A stretch of 60,062 bases of DNA from Allolucifera butyrica (GTDB lineage Bacteria; Bacillota; Negativicutes; Sporomusales; UPPP01). The translations under genes were made by a program, and so were the position numbers. The stretch is taken from assembly GCF_900476375.1 (NCBI RefSeq), contig NZ_UPPP01000076.1:1-60062 (forward strand), in the 5' to 3' direction. The notes under the pieces were generated by a model, which saw only the letters and a program-made list of their open reading frames with translations, made no database searches and was not told the origin of the DNA. The stretch's first letter is position 1. Each line of letters opens with the position of its first letter. Shown here in pieces: positions 9,751 through 18,324 of the stretch.

Positions 9751-12015
9751 ATGAATTTAAAGCAAAAAATCCTGGCATTTATGCGCGAAGAGGCATACAA
9801 GCCGCTTGCCTTTGAAGATCTGGCGGAGGAGATGCAGCTTGGCGTCAAAGAACTGAGCGCTTTGTGGCAGGCGTTGAAAGAATTGGAAGCCAATGCCGAT
9901 GTGATTAAAACCCGGTTTGACAAATATGGCCTGCCGGAACGAATGAATCTGGTCGTAGGCCGCCTGGCCATTCATAACAAAGGATATGGCTTTGTCATCC
10001 CGGAGAATCCTTCTGAAGAAGGGGATGTATTCGTTGCAGCGGACGTTATGATGAACGCAATGAATAACGACCGGGTGGTTGCCCGGATTCACCGCCGTCA
10101 GCAGGGGGCGGGAAAACGGCGTGAGGGAGAAGTTATCCGCATTGTGGAAAGGGCCAACGCCCGCATTGTCGGTACGTTTGACCACGGACGCAATTTTGGT
10201 TTTGTCATTCCGGACGACAGCCGCATTGGACAGGATATTTTTATTCCCCGGGAAGAATTTTCCGGCGCCAAAAGTGGTTCCAAAGTAGTGGCCGAAATTA
10301 CCAAGTGGCCGGAAAAGCGGAAAAGTGCGGAAGGGAAAATCGTGGAGATTCTTGGCATGCCGGGTGAGCCGGGAATCGAGATTTTATCAATTATCAAAAA
10401 ACACAATTTACCGGTGGAGTTTCCGCCGGAAGTGGAGCAGGAAGCGGTCCGTATTCCCCAGAGCATTGAGCCGGAGGAAATAGCGGGACGACGGGATCTC
10501 CGCCAACTTTCTATTGTAACTGTTGATAGCGAAGACGCCAGAGATCTGGATGATGCCGTCCATGTGCAAAGGCTGAAAAACGGGCGCTACCTTCTCGGGG
10601 TTCATATTGCCGACGTCAGCTATTATGTGCGGGAAAATACTGCCCTGGACGAAGAGGCCCGCAGCCGGGGGACAAGCGTTTACCTTGTGGACCGGGTGCT
10701 GCCGATGCTGCCGCCGCGCCTGTCCAACGGGATTTGCAGTCTGAATGCGGGCGAGGATCGTTTGACAATTTCCGCTCATATGGAAATTGATCACCGGGGG
10801 CAAGTCCTTCGTTATGAAGTGTTTCCCAGTGTGATTCACGTTAGCAAACGGCTGTCCTATAACATCGTCCGGCGGATTTTAGCTGAGCATGACGAAAATC
10901 TCCGGGCCGAATATCAGGAACTGGTGGGTTCACTGGAGGATATGGAGCGGTTGTGCCATATCCTGCGCAGCCGCCGGATGCGGCGGGGTGCCATTGACTT
11001 TGAATTTCCCGAGGTAAAGGTCAAACTGGATGAGCAGGGGCATCCGCTGGAAATTGTAAAACGGGTGCGCAGCATTGCGGAGTCCATTATTGAAGAATTT
11101 ATGCTGGTGGCCAATGAAACGGTGGCCGAACATATGTATAACCGGGGAATGCCGTTCGTTTTCCGGGTCCATGAAGAACCGGAACCGGAGAAGATGGTAA
11201 AATTGAACAACTTGCTGCATAATTTCGGCCAGCATCTGGCCGCTATGGACGAAGTGCAGCCAATGGCCCTGCAAAAAGTTCTTAACCGGATTGCGGGCAG
11301 GCCGGAAGAACGCATTATCAGCACAGTTATGCTGCGTTCCTTAAAGCAAGCCCGTTATGAAGCGGAGAATCTGGGGCATTTCGGATTGGCAGCCACTTAC
11401 TATACTCATTTCACTTCCCCTATCCGGCGTTATCCCGATTTAATCGTACACCGCCTGATTCGTGAATCCTTCACCGAAGGGGACGTTTCCGCCAAACGGC
11501 GCCAGCGGCTGGCCGCCTTGCTGCCGGAGATCGCGCTGCACTCCTCCCAGCGGGAACGGGCGGCGGCAGAAGCCGAACGGGAAACGGTAGATTTTAAGAA
11601 AGCCGAATATATGGGCCGGTTTATTGGGGACGAATTTGAGGGGATTATTAGCGGTGTGACGGCCTTCGGCTTTTTTGTTGAATTGGATAATGGCGTAGAA
11701 GGACTGGTGCATGTTTCCGCCTTGGATGATGATTATTATCAATATGTGGAGGAACAATACGCCCTGATTGGGGAGCGGACCCGAAAAGTGTTTCGCCTGG
11801 GTGAGGCAGTTAAGGTAATCTTGACGAAGGTCAATTTAGAGGAACGCAATATTGACTTTACCCTCCCTGAGGGATTCAGACCAGCCAGTACCAGTGTTAA
11901 AAAAACAAAACCGGCTGTGATGAAGGAGACCGCCAAAGCCGGCAAACGCAAGCCAACAGAGGCAAGACGCAAACGGGGCAGCAAAACCAAACCGGTAAAA
12001 ACCCGCAATAAATAA
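9751..12015 (+). CDS. rnr: ribonuclease R
   Basis: A 754-residue 3'-5' exoribonuclease that degrades structured RNA and, with tmRNA/SmpB, non-stop mRNA. Domains in order: N-terminal winged helix (about 1-60), two cold-shock domains (about 65-220; note NKGYGFVIPE and GRNFGFVIPDD), the RNB catalytic domain (about 240-570) with VDSEDARDLDDAV at 258-270 supplying the Mg-binding aspartates and HFTSPIRRYPDLIVHR, an S1 domain (about 635-715, GVTAFGFFVELDNGVEGLVH), and a Lys/Arg-rich tail of about 45 residues. Length and order match typical RNase R. smpB and ssrA lie further down but are separated by a DeoR gene and an opposed two-gene operon. Confidence 0.97.
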   Translation: MNLKQKILAFMREEAYKPLAFEDLAEEMQLGVKELSALWQALKELEANADVIKTRFDKYGLPERMNLVVGRLAIHNKGYGFVIPENPSEEGDVFVAADVMMNAMNNDRVVARIHRRQQGAGKRREGEVIRIVERANARIVGTFDHGRNFGFVIPDDSRIGQDIFIPREEFSGAKSGSKVVAEITKWPEKRKSAEGKIVEILGMPGEPGIEILSIIKKHNLPVEFPPEVEQEAVRIPQSIEPEEIAGRRDLRQLSIVTVDSEDARDLDDAVHVQRLKNGRYLLGVHIADVSYYVRENTALDEEARSRGTSVYLVDRVLPMLPPRLSNGICSLNAGEDRLTISAHMEIDHRGQVLRYEVFPSVIHVSKRLSYNIVRRILAEHDENLRAEYQELVGSLEDMERLCHILRSRRMRRGAIDFEFPEVKVKLDEQGHPLEIVKRVRSIAESIIEEFMLVANETVAEHMYNRGMPFVFRVHEEPEPEKMVKLNNLLHNFGQHLAAMDEVQPMALQKVLNRIAGRPEERIISTVMLRSLKQARYEAENLGHFGLAATYYTHFTSPIRRYPDLIVHRLIRESFTEGDVSAKRRQRLAALLPEIALHSSQRERAAAEAERETVDFKKAEYMGRFIGDEFEGIISGVTAFGFFVELDNGVEGLVHVSALDDDYYQYVEEQYALIGERTRKVFRLGEAVKVILTKVNLEERNIDFTLPEGFRPASTSVKKTKPAVMKETAKAGKRKPTEARRKRGSKTKPVKTRNK

Positions 12016-12021
12016 ACTATG

Positions 12022-12052
12022 CTACACCGGCGTTAGCCGGTGTGTTTTTTTG
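12022..12052 (+). terminator. intrinsic terminator after rnr
   Basis: ACACCGGC pairs with GCCGGTGT around GTTA, followed by GTTTTTTTG. Confidence 0.93.
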
Positions 12053-12114
12053 TTTCTCGTCCAAAATGATTTTCAGATGGTTTCTCCGCGCTCTGAGCCC
12101 TGCGCCAAGAGCCG

Positions 12115-12137
12115 AAAGACCGCGTCAGCGGTTTTTA
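12115..12137 (+). terminator. second small hairpin with T-run before deoR-family gene
   Basis: ACCGC/GCGGT around GTCA, flanked by AAAG and TTTTT. It lies just upstream of the DeoR promoter and may back up the rnr terminator. Confidence 0.5.
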
Positions 12138-12141
12138 TTAA

Positions 12142-12170
12142 TTGACAATTGCCTTATTATCTCCTATAAT
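12142..12170 (+). promoter_or_regulatory. perfect consensus sigma-A promoter
   Basis: TTGACA (12142-12147), a 17-bp spacer and TATAAT (12165-12170). It serves the DeoR-family gene. Confidence 0.92.
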
Positions 12171-12215
12171 GAGCACAAACAAGCAAAAATGCGAGCAGAT
12201 TATGGAGGAAATTCG

Positions 12216-12971
12216 GTGTTTGCAGAAGAAAGAAAAAACCAAATTCAACAGATGGTAAAGTCCGGTACACCTGTAAAAGTAAATGAACTAAGTTTGCTTT
12301 TTCAAGTCTCCGAGTCAACCATCCGCCGGGATCTGCAGGAACTGGAAGATACGGGGCTGCTGCAAAGAACACACGGCGGCGCAATTTCGCTCAAACCCTC
12401 TTTTGAACTCAGTTTTCAGGAAAAGGAAGTGCGCCAACTGGAAGAGAAGCGAAAGATCGCTCAGGCTGCCGCCCGGTTGGTGGAAGAGGGAGAAAGCATT
12501 TTACTTGACGCCGGTACAACGACGCTTGAGATTGCCCGCCTGCTGCAAGGCAAGGATATTACTGTCGCCACCAACAGTATGGATGTGGCGCAAATTTTTT
12601 TGGATGATAACCGGGTGGAGGTATTATTACTGGGCGGGACATGGCGCAAAACAACCCGGTCGTTAGTAGGCTATGTAACCAATGAAACACTGCAAAGAGT
12701 CCATTTTCATAAAGTTTTTTTGGCGGCTAACGCCGTGGACTTGTCTTTCGGGGTTACAACTCCCAATTTAAATGAGGCGGAAACCAAACGCCATATGATT
12801 AAGGCAGCCGACCAGGTAATCCTGGTCGTTGATCATACCAAGTTCGGGCAGAAGGATTTATCCCGGATTTGCCGTCTGGATGAAGTGGACCTTATATTGA
12901 CGGATGATGGTCTGGATGAAAACCGGTTTCGCCAATGGAGCAACCAGGTTAAAATAATGGTTGCTAAATAA
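12216..12971 (+). CDS. DeoR/GlpR-family transcriptional regulator
   Basis: A 251-residue repressor. The N-terminal winged helix reads ERKNQIQQMV...VKVNELSLLFQVSESTIRRDLQELEDTGLLQRTHGGA, the DeoR signature. The C-terminal DeoRC sugar-phosphate sensor domain contains ILLDAGTTTLEIARLL, VATNSMDVAQIF and VLLLGGTWRKTTRSLVG. Start GTG 12216 follows GGAGG; a longer frame upstream runs through the terminator and promoter and is rejected. No sugar operon adjoins it: rnr is upstream and the next genes are opposed. Its effector is probably a sugar phosphate by family, with targets elsewhere. Confidence 0.92.
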   Translation: MFAEERKNQIQQMVKSGTPVKVNELSLLFQVSESTIRRDLQELEDTGLLQRTHGGAISLKPSFELSFQEKEVRQLEEKRKIAQAAARLVEEGESILLDAGTTTLEIARLLQGKDITVATNSMDVAQIFLDDNRVEVLLLGGTWRKTTRSLVGYVTNETLQRVHFHKVFLAANAVDLSFGVTTPNLNEAETKRHMIKAADQVILVVDHTKFGQKDLSRICRLDEVDLILTDDGLDENRFRQWSNQVKIMVAK

Positions 12972-12989
12972 TTTAAGGTTTGATAATTG

Positions 12990-13029
12990 AAAAAAGAAGG
13001 AGGGGTTATTTTTTTAACCTCTCCTTCTG
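12990..13029. terminator. terminator between convergent genes
   Basis: A 14-nt arm starting AGAAGGAG at 12995 pairs with TAACCTCTCCTTCT at 13015-13028. On the minus strand the stem is followed by TTTTTTC, so it best serves the minus-strand dehydrogenase operon. Confidence 0.8.
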
Positions 13030-13064
13030 TCTCTTAACGTCTGATTATAACAAGGCGCTCCTTG

Positions 13065-14078
13065 TCAGCGGTCTTTCAGTTTTGTAATAATCGCTTCTGT
13101 CATAGCGGTTGTTGTCGCATTGCCGCCCAGGTCGGGAGTAAGAGCCGTTTTTTCCGTCAATACGGCGGTGACCGCATTCCGGATCGTCTGAGCGGTGGCC
13201 ATTTCGCCGATATATTCCAGCAGCATCAGCGCCGATAGAAGCATAGCCACTGGATTGGCCATATTTTTGCCGGCAATATCCGGGGCGGTTCCATGGACGG
13301 CTTCAAAAATGGCGCAGTCAGTGCCGATATTGGCGCCGGGAACGACACCCAGACCGCCGACGAGGCCGGCGCACAAATCGGAGATAATGTCGCCATATAA
13401 ATTGGGAGCCAGCAAAATATCAAATTGTTCGGGCCGCTGGACCAGCTGCATGCATAAATTGTCCACGATCACTTCGTTATAAGCGACGGCGGGATACTGG
13501 GCGGCCACTTCCCTGGCACATTGCAGAAATAAACCATCCGAAAGTTTCATAATATTGGCTTTATGAACGGCGGTTACTTTCTTATGGCCATGCTTCTGCG
13601 CGTATTGAAAGGCGGCCGCCGCAATACGGAGCGATGCCTCCCGAGTAATCAGCTTGATCGATTCGGCGGCGTATTTGCCTGCTTTATGTTCAATACCGGC
13701 ATAGAGATCTTCCGTATTCTCCCGGAAAATAACCAGATCAACATTGGTAAACCGGCCGGCCAGTCCGGGCAGGTTTTGTACGGGACGCAAATTACAGTAT
13801 AAATCAAAGGTTTGGCGCAGCGTCACATTGATACTGCGGTAGCCCTCGCCAATTTGCGTAGTTAACGGGCCTTTGAGAGCTAATTTGTTTGTTTTGATGC
13901 TGGCCAGAGTTTCTTCCGGCAAGGGAGTTCCTGTTGCCGCCAGTCCCGCCTGTCCGGCCAGGCAAACCTCCCATTCTATAGGAGCACCGGCGGCAGTTAA
14001 GATTTCCCGGACTGACTGGCTGATCTCCGGACCGATGCCATCGCCGGGGATTAACGTTACTTTAGTGGGCATACCCAT
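13065..14078 (-). CDS. isocitrate/homoisocitrate/isopropylmalate dehydrogenase family protein (NAD-type)
   Basis: A 337-residue beta-decarboxylating dehydrogenase. It shows [53 protein letters not shown] (substrate loop), [14 protein letters not shown], the Lys in [41 protein letters not shown], and [14 protein letters not shown], the NAD-binding signature. The substrate-loop sequence and REN-TEDLY motif fit NAD-dependent isocitrate or homoisocitrate dehydrogenases better than LeuB. Start ATG 14078 is 6 nt from GAGGAGGA. It follows the NifV-like synthase by 12 nt, so the pair probably performs condensation and later oxidative decarboxylation of one pathway, either 2-oxoglutarate formation or 2-oxo acid chain elongation. 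No aconitase-type gene is adjacent. Confidence 0.88.
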   Translation of the reverse strand: MGMPTKVTLIPGDGIGPEISQSVREILTAAGAPIEWEVCLAGQAGLAATGTPLPEETLASIKTNKLALKGPLTTQIGEGYRSINVTLRQTFDLYCNLRPVQNLPGLAGRFTNVDLVIFRENTEDLYAGIEHKAGKYAAESIKLITREASLRIAAAAFQYAQKHGHKKVTAVHKANIMKLSDGLFLQCAREVAAQYPAVAYNEVIVDNLCMQLVQRPEQFDILLAPNLYGDIISDLCAGLVGGLGVVPGANIGTDCAIFEAVHGTAPDIAGKNMANPVAMLLSALMLLEYIGEMATAQTIRNAVTAVLTEKTALTPDLGGNATTTAMTEAIITKLKDR

Positions 14079-14090
14079 ACGATTCCTCCT

Positions 14091-15233
14091 CTAATGCATA
14101 ACATTTGTATTTTGACTTTCATTATATAAAAACAAAAGTTCCTGGTCAAACAGAGACCGCTTCAACTCCACGGACAGTGTCCGGACCCGGGCAAGCAGAC
14201 GGGATGCGGCCGCTTCCTCCAAATGGATGTTTAGTGCGGAAAACTTATTGATGAGCGCTGCCGTGCCGGAATGTTTGCCGATAATGATCTGTCTTTCCAG
14301 ACCGACTTCCCCGGGAGGGAAGGTTTCATACGTTAAGGGGTTTTTTAGCGCTCCGTCGGCATGAATGCCTGATTCATGAGCGAACATATTGCTGCCGACG
14401 ATGCTTTTCCAGGCGGGAACAGCTCCCCGGCCGGAAGCATGGGATACATATTCGCAGATTGCCTTTAGCCTGGTTGTATCATAACTTATGGACCGTCCGT
14501 GGACATGTTTTAAGGCCATAATCAACTCTTCCAGTGCCGCATTGCCGGCCCGCTCCCCCAAGCCGTTTACCGTACCGCTTACATAGGTAGCGCCGGCTGT
14601 AAGCCCGGCCAGGGCATTAGCGGTCGCCATGCCGAAATCATTATGGGTATGCATTTCGATGTCCAGATTAACAGCCTGTACGAGGCGGCGGATCCGCTCA
14701 AAAATAACGAGAGGATCCAGGGTACCTACCGTATCGCAGTAGCGAAGCCGGTCGGCGCCGGCCGCCTTGGCTGTTTTGGCATACTCAATTAGAAAGGATT
14801 CATCACTGCGGGAGGCGTCTTCCGCTCCTACCGAAACATAAAGGCCCTGTAATTTGGCAAATTCAACGGCCTTTACCATTTTTTCCAAAACCCGTTCCCG
14901 CGTAGATTGCAGCTTGTACTGAATGTGAATGTCGGAAGTGGGGAGGGAAATAGCCACCGCGTCGACACCGCAATCCAGTGATGCCTGCAAGTCACTGATT
15001 GCAGCCCGGTTCCAGGCCATGATACTTGCTTTTAGGCCGAGTTTTACAATGGCTTTTACGGCTTTCCTCTCATCACCGCCCATGACCGGAATGCCGGCTT
15101 CAATCTGATCTACTCCGATCTCATCCAGCAATGTAGCTATGTATATTTTTTCGTGATTGGCAAAGACAACCCCTGCCGTTTGCTCACCATCACGCAGCGT
15201 TGTGTCAACGATAAATATGCTTTTTTTTGCCAT
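14091..15233 (-). CDS. homocitrate synthase-like protein (NifV family; possibly Re-citrate synthase)
   Basis: A 380-residue HMGL-like/DRE-TIM metallolyase that condenses acetyl-CoA with a 2-oxo acid. It shows IVDTTLRDGEQTAGVVF, EAGIPVMGGDE, RYCDTVGTLDP, MHTHNDFGMATANALAG and VNGLGERAGNAALEE, then IHADGALKNPLTYE and IIGKHSGTAAL. These match NifV-like homocitrate synthases and lack the long regulatory domain of LeuA. Start ATG 15233 (second Met of MEMAKKS) is 7-8 nt from AGGAGG. No nif structural genes are in the window. Re-citrate synthases of anaerobes belong to this superfamily, so with the adjacent isocitrate dehydrogenase-like gene a citrate-forming role is also possible. Confidence 0.85.
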   Translation of the reverse strand: MAKKSIFIVDTTLRDGEQTAGVVFANHEKIYIATLLDEIGVDQIEAGIPVMGGDERKAVKAIVKLGLKASIMAWNRAAISDLQASLDCGVDAVAISLPTSDIHIQYKLQSTRERVLEKMVKAVEFAKLQGLYVSVGAEDASRSDESFLIEYAKTAKAAGADRLRYCDTVGTLDPLVIFERIRRLVQAVNLDIEMHTHNDFGMATANALAGLTAGATYVSGTVNGLGERAGNAALEELIMALKHVHGRSISYDTTRLKAICEYVSHASGRGAVPAWKSIVGSNMFAHESGIHADGALKNPLTYETFPPGEVGLERQIIIGKHSGTAALINKFSALNIHLEEAAASRLLARVRTLSVELKRSLFDQELLFLYNESQNTNVMH

Positions 15234-15286
15234 TTCCATCCCTCCTCTCACAGCTCTGTAAATAGATTGATTTGCCCGAAAAAGGC

Positions 15287-15319
15287 AAAAAGACGCCAAT
15301 TCATGAAATTGACGTCTTT
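15287..15319 (-). promoter_or_regulatory. possible leader attenuator hairpin of the nifV-like operon
   Basis: On the minus strand AAAGACGTCAATT pairs with AATTGGCGTCTTT around TCATG, followed by TTTTGCCTTTTT. It lies between the promoter (15352-15380) and the start at 15233, so it would end transcription in the leader unless prevented. Confidence 0.6.
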
Positions 15320-15351
15320 GTCAGTCCAGCAAGAACTCTTTATTGTGCATA

Positions 15352-15380
15352 ATAATACGCAAGAATCCGGAAAATGTCAA
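15352..15380 (-). promoter_or_regulatory. consensus promoter of the nifV-like operon
   Basis: On the minus strand TTGACA (15380-15375), a 17-bp spacer and TATTAT (15357-15352). Transcription would start about 110 nt before the gene. Confidence 0.82.
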
Positions 15381-15427
15381 TAGAAGAATAAAAAGAAAAA
15401 GGCCACGGGACGGCCAAGGCGCATCAA

Positions 15428-15456
15428 TTGACGGTACCGGGAAATTAGTATAAGAT
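15428..15456 (+). promoter_or_regulatory. smpB promoter
   Basis: TTGACG (15428-15433), a 17-bp spacer and TAAGAT (15451-15456), about 30 nt before the smpB start. smpB therefore has its own promoter, apart from rnr. Confidence 0.65.
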
Positions 15457-15488
15457 TAAGGATATATAGATAGGTGAGGTTGGACAGG

Positions 15489-15959
15489 ATGGCGCAAAAA
15501 GAAGGAATTAAAACCGTAGCTGAAAACCGTAAAGCTCGGCATGATTACCATATTCATGAGACCTATGAAGCAGGAATCGTGCTTACGGGAACGGAAGTAA
15601 AATCCCTGCGGGCGGGAAAAGCCAACTTGAAGGACAGTTACGCCCGCATTGACAATGCGGAGTTAATGCTGCACAACATGCACATTAGTCCTTATGAGCA
15701 GGGAAACCGGTTTAATCACGAACCGCTGCGGACGCGGAAATTGCTGATGCACCGGTTGGAAATCAATAAACTGATCGGCAAAACCAAGGAAAAAGGATTT
15801 ACCCTGGTACCGCTGAAACTCTATTTTACCCGGGGAAAAGCCAAGGTGGAACTGGGACTGGCTACGGGCAAGAAAAACTATGACAAGCGGCAGGATCTTG
15901 CCGAGAAAGATGCCAAGCGGGAGATGGACCGGGCTTTCCGGGACCGGCAGAAAGAATAG
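15489..15959 (+). CDS. smpB: SsrA-binding protein SmpB
   Basis: A 156-residue tmRNA-binding protein needed for trans-translation. It shows [99 protein letters not shown] and a basic C-terminal tail that folds in the ribosome A site. Start ATG 15489 is preceded by GTGAGG; the in-frame GTG 15474 would add MRLDR and is less likely. Its RNA partner ssrA lies 1.3 kb downstream on the same strand, beyond an opposed transporter gene. Confidence 0.97.
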   Translation: MAQKEGIKTVAENRKARHDYHIHETYEAGIVLTGTEVKSLRAGKANLKDSYARIDNAELMLHNMHISPYEQGNRFNHEPLRTRKLLMHRLEINKLIGKTKEKGFTLVPLKLYFTRGKAKVELGLATGKKNYDKRQDLAEKDAKREMDRAFRDRQKE

Positions 15960-16025
15960 AAGATTTGGGCTGTTACTAACATTGGGCAAATGGACGGCCC
16001 GGAGTTAAGTTGCGTAACGGATTGA

Positions 16026-16067
16026 AAACAAGGCAATGGAGCTGAATTCCATGGCCTTGTTTATTTT
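16026..16067 (+). terminator. intrinsic terminator after smpB
   Basis: AAACAAGGC and ATGGA pair with TCCAT and GGCCTTGTTT around GCTGAAT, followed by ATTTTTGG. Confidence 0.8.
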
Positions 16068-16129
16068 TGGCAGTAACAAAAAGTATAAGTTTTAAGGACT
16101 ATTAGGATTCTCTGATCCTCAAACATCGG

Positions 16130-16168
16130 ATAAAGAAAAATGCCGGCATTATCTGCGAGATAAGCCGG
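16130..16168 (-). terminator. terminator of the DMT transporter gene
   Basis: On the minus strand CCGGCTTATC pairs with GATAATGCCGG around TCGCA, followed by CATTTTTC. It overlaps the last codons of the gene. Confidence 0.75.
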
Positions 16169-17042
16169 TTCGGGAGTTATTGGCCCATAACTGCAGCAGC
16201 AGTATGCTAACCAGGATCAGGAGACCGCCTCCCGCCTGGGCCGGAGTAATGGAGTCTCCCAAAAGAACAACGGATAAAATAACCGTAATGACCGGTTCGA
16301 GCGTACTGATGATGGAGGCATTGGTGGCACCAATCCGGCTTACACCGGCGAAGAAAAACAAAACGCCAATGAGAGTGGCAAAAATAGCAGTGCCCAAAAT
16401 AGAAAGCCAGCCTAGGGGCGAGAGTACTAAGGTCAGACTATTTGTTGACAGGCCGGCTGTCCAGAAAACCAAGGCTGCGGAAAGACACACGTAAGTTGTG
16501 ACAACCATAGAATTTACATCTTTTAATAGGCGGTTACTGATCACAATATAGACTGAATAAATGACGGCAGCTCCCAGGCTTAAAGCAACGCCAATTCCAT
16601 TAATACCGGCGACGGATACACCGAGGACCAGAAATAAGCCGCAAAAACAACCGGTTAGGGAAAGACCTTTTTGCCAACTGCAGGTTTCGTCGCCGACCGC
16701 GAAAGATAATAAAGTAACAAGGGCAGGATAGGTATACAGAAGCAGAGCTGTAAGTGAGGCCGGCAGATATTGCAGTGCGGCGCCGAACAGGACCGACATG
16801 GAACCGTAGCCAAGAGCCCCCATTAAAAAGAGGGAAAGGGCCATTGGGCGGGTTACCTGCAGGGAAATACCCCGTAATTTCAAGACGCCGTACAGAAAAA
16901 TACCGGCCAGAAGAAACCGGAAACTCAGGATAGTAATCAGATTGGCGCCGGCTTCATAGGCAAATTTAATAAAAATAGCCAGCGTAGCAAAGCCCGCCGC
17001 TGAAGCTGCGGCCAGCAGGGACCCGGCGTGTTGTTGTTTCAA
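16149..17042 (-). CDS. DMT-superfamily transporter with two EamA domains
   Basis: About 297 residues with ten predicted transmembrane helices in two EamA repeats: the first includes AAASAAGFATLAIFIKFAYEAG and LTALLLYTYPALVTLLSF, the second INGIGVALSLGAAVIYSVYIV and TNASIISTLEPVITVILSVVLLGD. Members export metabolites or drugs across the inner membrane; the substrate is not readable here. The start is taken as TTG 17042, about 9 nt after GGGAGGGG; an in-frame TTG at 17051 directly abuts that SD. It stands alone, opposed to smpB and divergent from ssrA. Confidence 0.9.
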   Translation of the reverse strand: MKQQHAGSLLAAASAAGFATLAIFIKFAYEAGANLITILSFRFLLAGIFLYGVLKLRGISLQVTRPMALSLFLMGALGYGSMSVLFGAALQYLPASLTALLLYTYPALVTLLSFAVGDETCSWQKGLSLTGCFCGLFLVLGVSVAGINGIGVALSLGAAVIYSVYIVISNRLLKDVNSMVVTTYVCLSAALVFWTAGLSTNSLTLVLSPLGWLSILGTAIFATLIGVLFFFAGVSRIGATNASIISTLEPVITVILSVVLLGDSITPAQAGGGLLILVSILLLQLWANNSRTGLSRR

Positions 17043-17212
17043 AGCGGACAACCCCTCCCATAGTATAGCGCAAGCAAATAAATATGATATTTATTATAAG
17101 ATAAATATAAGGGAAAATATAGTACCCGCATTTCGCACCCTGAACTAAAGTAGGATAATAGAAAAAAACGTGGGAATTACGCTGCAACCATAAAATACAA
17201 GGGGCGGGCAGG

Positions 17213-17241
17213 TTGGCAAAGTAAGTATTTTGTGATACAAT
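17213..17241 (+). promoter_or_regulatory. ssrA promoter
   Basis: TTGGCA (17213-17218), a 17-bp spacer and TACAAT (17236-17241). Transcription would start about 30 nt before the mature 5' end, leaving a short leader for RNase P. Confidence 0.75.
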
Positions 17242-17276
17242 ATTTTGAGGGTTAATATATCCTAATTTAAATTTAC

Positions 17277-17621
17277 GGGGGCGTACTGGTTTCGACAGGG
17301 GTAGTTGTGGCATGGGTAGCGAGCCGGGGTTCCATCAGCCCGTCAATACGGTGGAAAACAAGTAAACGCAAACGAAGATTACGCTTTAGCAGCTTAGCTA
17401 ACGTCCTGCCTGCGCATTCCTGCGGCCTAGGATAGGGCGTCACTTAGCAGGATACCTGAGACCTTATTCTCGGCGGGCCGACTGGGAAACTTTATCGAGA
17501 TAGCAAATGAGCAGCCTGTCTGTGGGCGGCGAGTGAGCGAAATTTAAAACGCAGAATGCGCTCGGAGAAGCCTGTGTAATGATACCTTTGGACAGGAGTT
17601 CGATTCTCCTCGCCTCCACCA
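17277..17621 (+). ncRNA. ssrA: transfer-messenger RNA (tmRNA)
   Basis: A 345-nt RNA that rescues stalled ribosomes. The 5' end GGGGGCGTACTGGTTTCGACAG pairs with the 3' CGCCTCC-ACCA to form the tRNA-like acceptor, and GGAGTTCGATTCTCC forms the T arm. The tag frame at 17368-17397 reads A-N-E-D-Y-A-L-A-A then TAG, a Firmicutes-type degradation tag ending in LAA... reduced to LAA's AA. The 3' end is encoded with CCA and is a frequent integration site for mobile DNA. Repeats of mobile type follow directly. Confidence 0.97.
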
Positions 17622-17651
17622 CAACTTGAATGTCGCCTCCACCCGATGTTA

Positions 17652-17724
17652 TGACTTTAAGCATAAGTTTGCCGAAACGGCAAGCTTATGCTTAATTTTT
17701 TGTGCGGCAAACTTATGCTTAAAA
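17652..17724 (+). repeat. composite repeat, copy 1
   Basis: Begins TGACTTTAAGCATAAGTT, then carries two inverted versions of the core (GCTTATGCTTAA and ACTTATGCTTAA), giving one forward and two reverse motifs. The same arrangement returns at 18033. Confidence 0.8.
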
Positions 17725-18032
17725 TTTATCGTGAATAAAAAATAATTTAACTGTTTTTGGATATTTTATTCAGGATTTGTGAATATTGCGCGAGATTTGC
17801 TGGATGAGCTTGCTATCTCCCGGTACATAATTCCCATACGATCTTCATAGACGGAAAAATCTCCATGCGTGAACGGATCGCCCAGGAACGGCATAACAAT
17901 CTTTAAAATGCGGGATATGTGGGGGATTAACTCCCCCTGCATATTCCCATAGGGTGGCTCAGTTTGTCCCACGCGAGTGGCTCACTTACCGCCGCACGAT
18001 TAGCTTACTCGGAGCGAAATATGCAGGATTTG

Positions 18033-18108
18033 TGACTTTAAGCATAAGTTCTCCAGGTTGGCAGGCAAGTTTATGCTTATAAAATGACGTGGCGAATTTA
18101 TGCTTAAT
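18033..18108 (+). repeat. composite repeat, copy 2
   Basis: Begins with the identical TGACTTTAAGCATAAGTT and has the same forward-reverse-reverse motif order (GTTTATGCTTA, ATTTATGCTTAA), with more divergence than copy 1. Both copies point the same way. Confidence 0.8.
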
Positions 18109-18248
18109 AGATTTTGCTAGAAATTGTTAAATTTTTGGTTGAAGTGGTAGCATCCGTGTAATGTACTGAAAAGTAAATGGTATTTGCTGGATGACATCGA
18201 TGGGAATTTTGACTAGCCCATACGTGCCAACTATTGGAGGAAAGTCGC

Positions 18249-18309
18249 TTGACAATATATAACAAGTGTAATAATATATAACTTGTATATTATTACACTT
18301 GTTATATAT
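18249..18309 (+). promoter_or_regulatory. padR promoter with 24-bp-arm operator palindrome
   Basis: TTGACA (18249-18254), a 17-bp spacer and TAATAT (18272-18277). Arms 18255-18278 and 18286-18309 are perfectly complementary with a 7-nt centre, covering the spacer, the -10 box and the transcription start. The core ATAACAAGTGTAATAATA is A/T-rich. This is a probable autoregulatory PadR operator. Confidence 0.85.
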
Positions 18310-18324
18310 GGAGGGAGCTTTGTT

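Larger units (their letters stand above)
17622..18248. other. gene-poor scar downstream of ssrA
   Basis: About 630 bases without a recognisable gene. CGCCTCCACC, the ssrA 3' end, recurs at 17634-17643. Two transposon-end-like repeats lie at 17652 and 18033. Between them is GGTGGCTCAGTTTGTCCC and AGTGGCTCACTTACC (17953-17991), a GTGGCTCA direct repeat of a type I associate with insertion-element ends. A 68-codon minus-strand frame (17766-17972) has no SD and no recognised family. Confidence 0.55.

Noticed and set aside
12042..12215. 58-codon N-terminal extension of the DeoR gene
   Set aside because: It would begin inside the rnr terminator and cross the promoter; GTG 12216 with GGAGG is better.
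15233..15299. Minus-strand 18-codon frame in the nifV-like leader as a leader peptide
   Set aside because: Its start lies in the hairpin loop, with no SD and no enrichment for regulatory codons.
17766..17972. 68-codon minus-strand frame between the composite repeats
   Set aside because: No SD and no recognisable family; more likely chance or a decayed element fragment.
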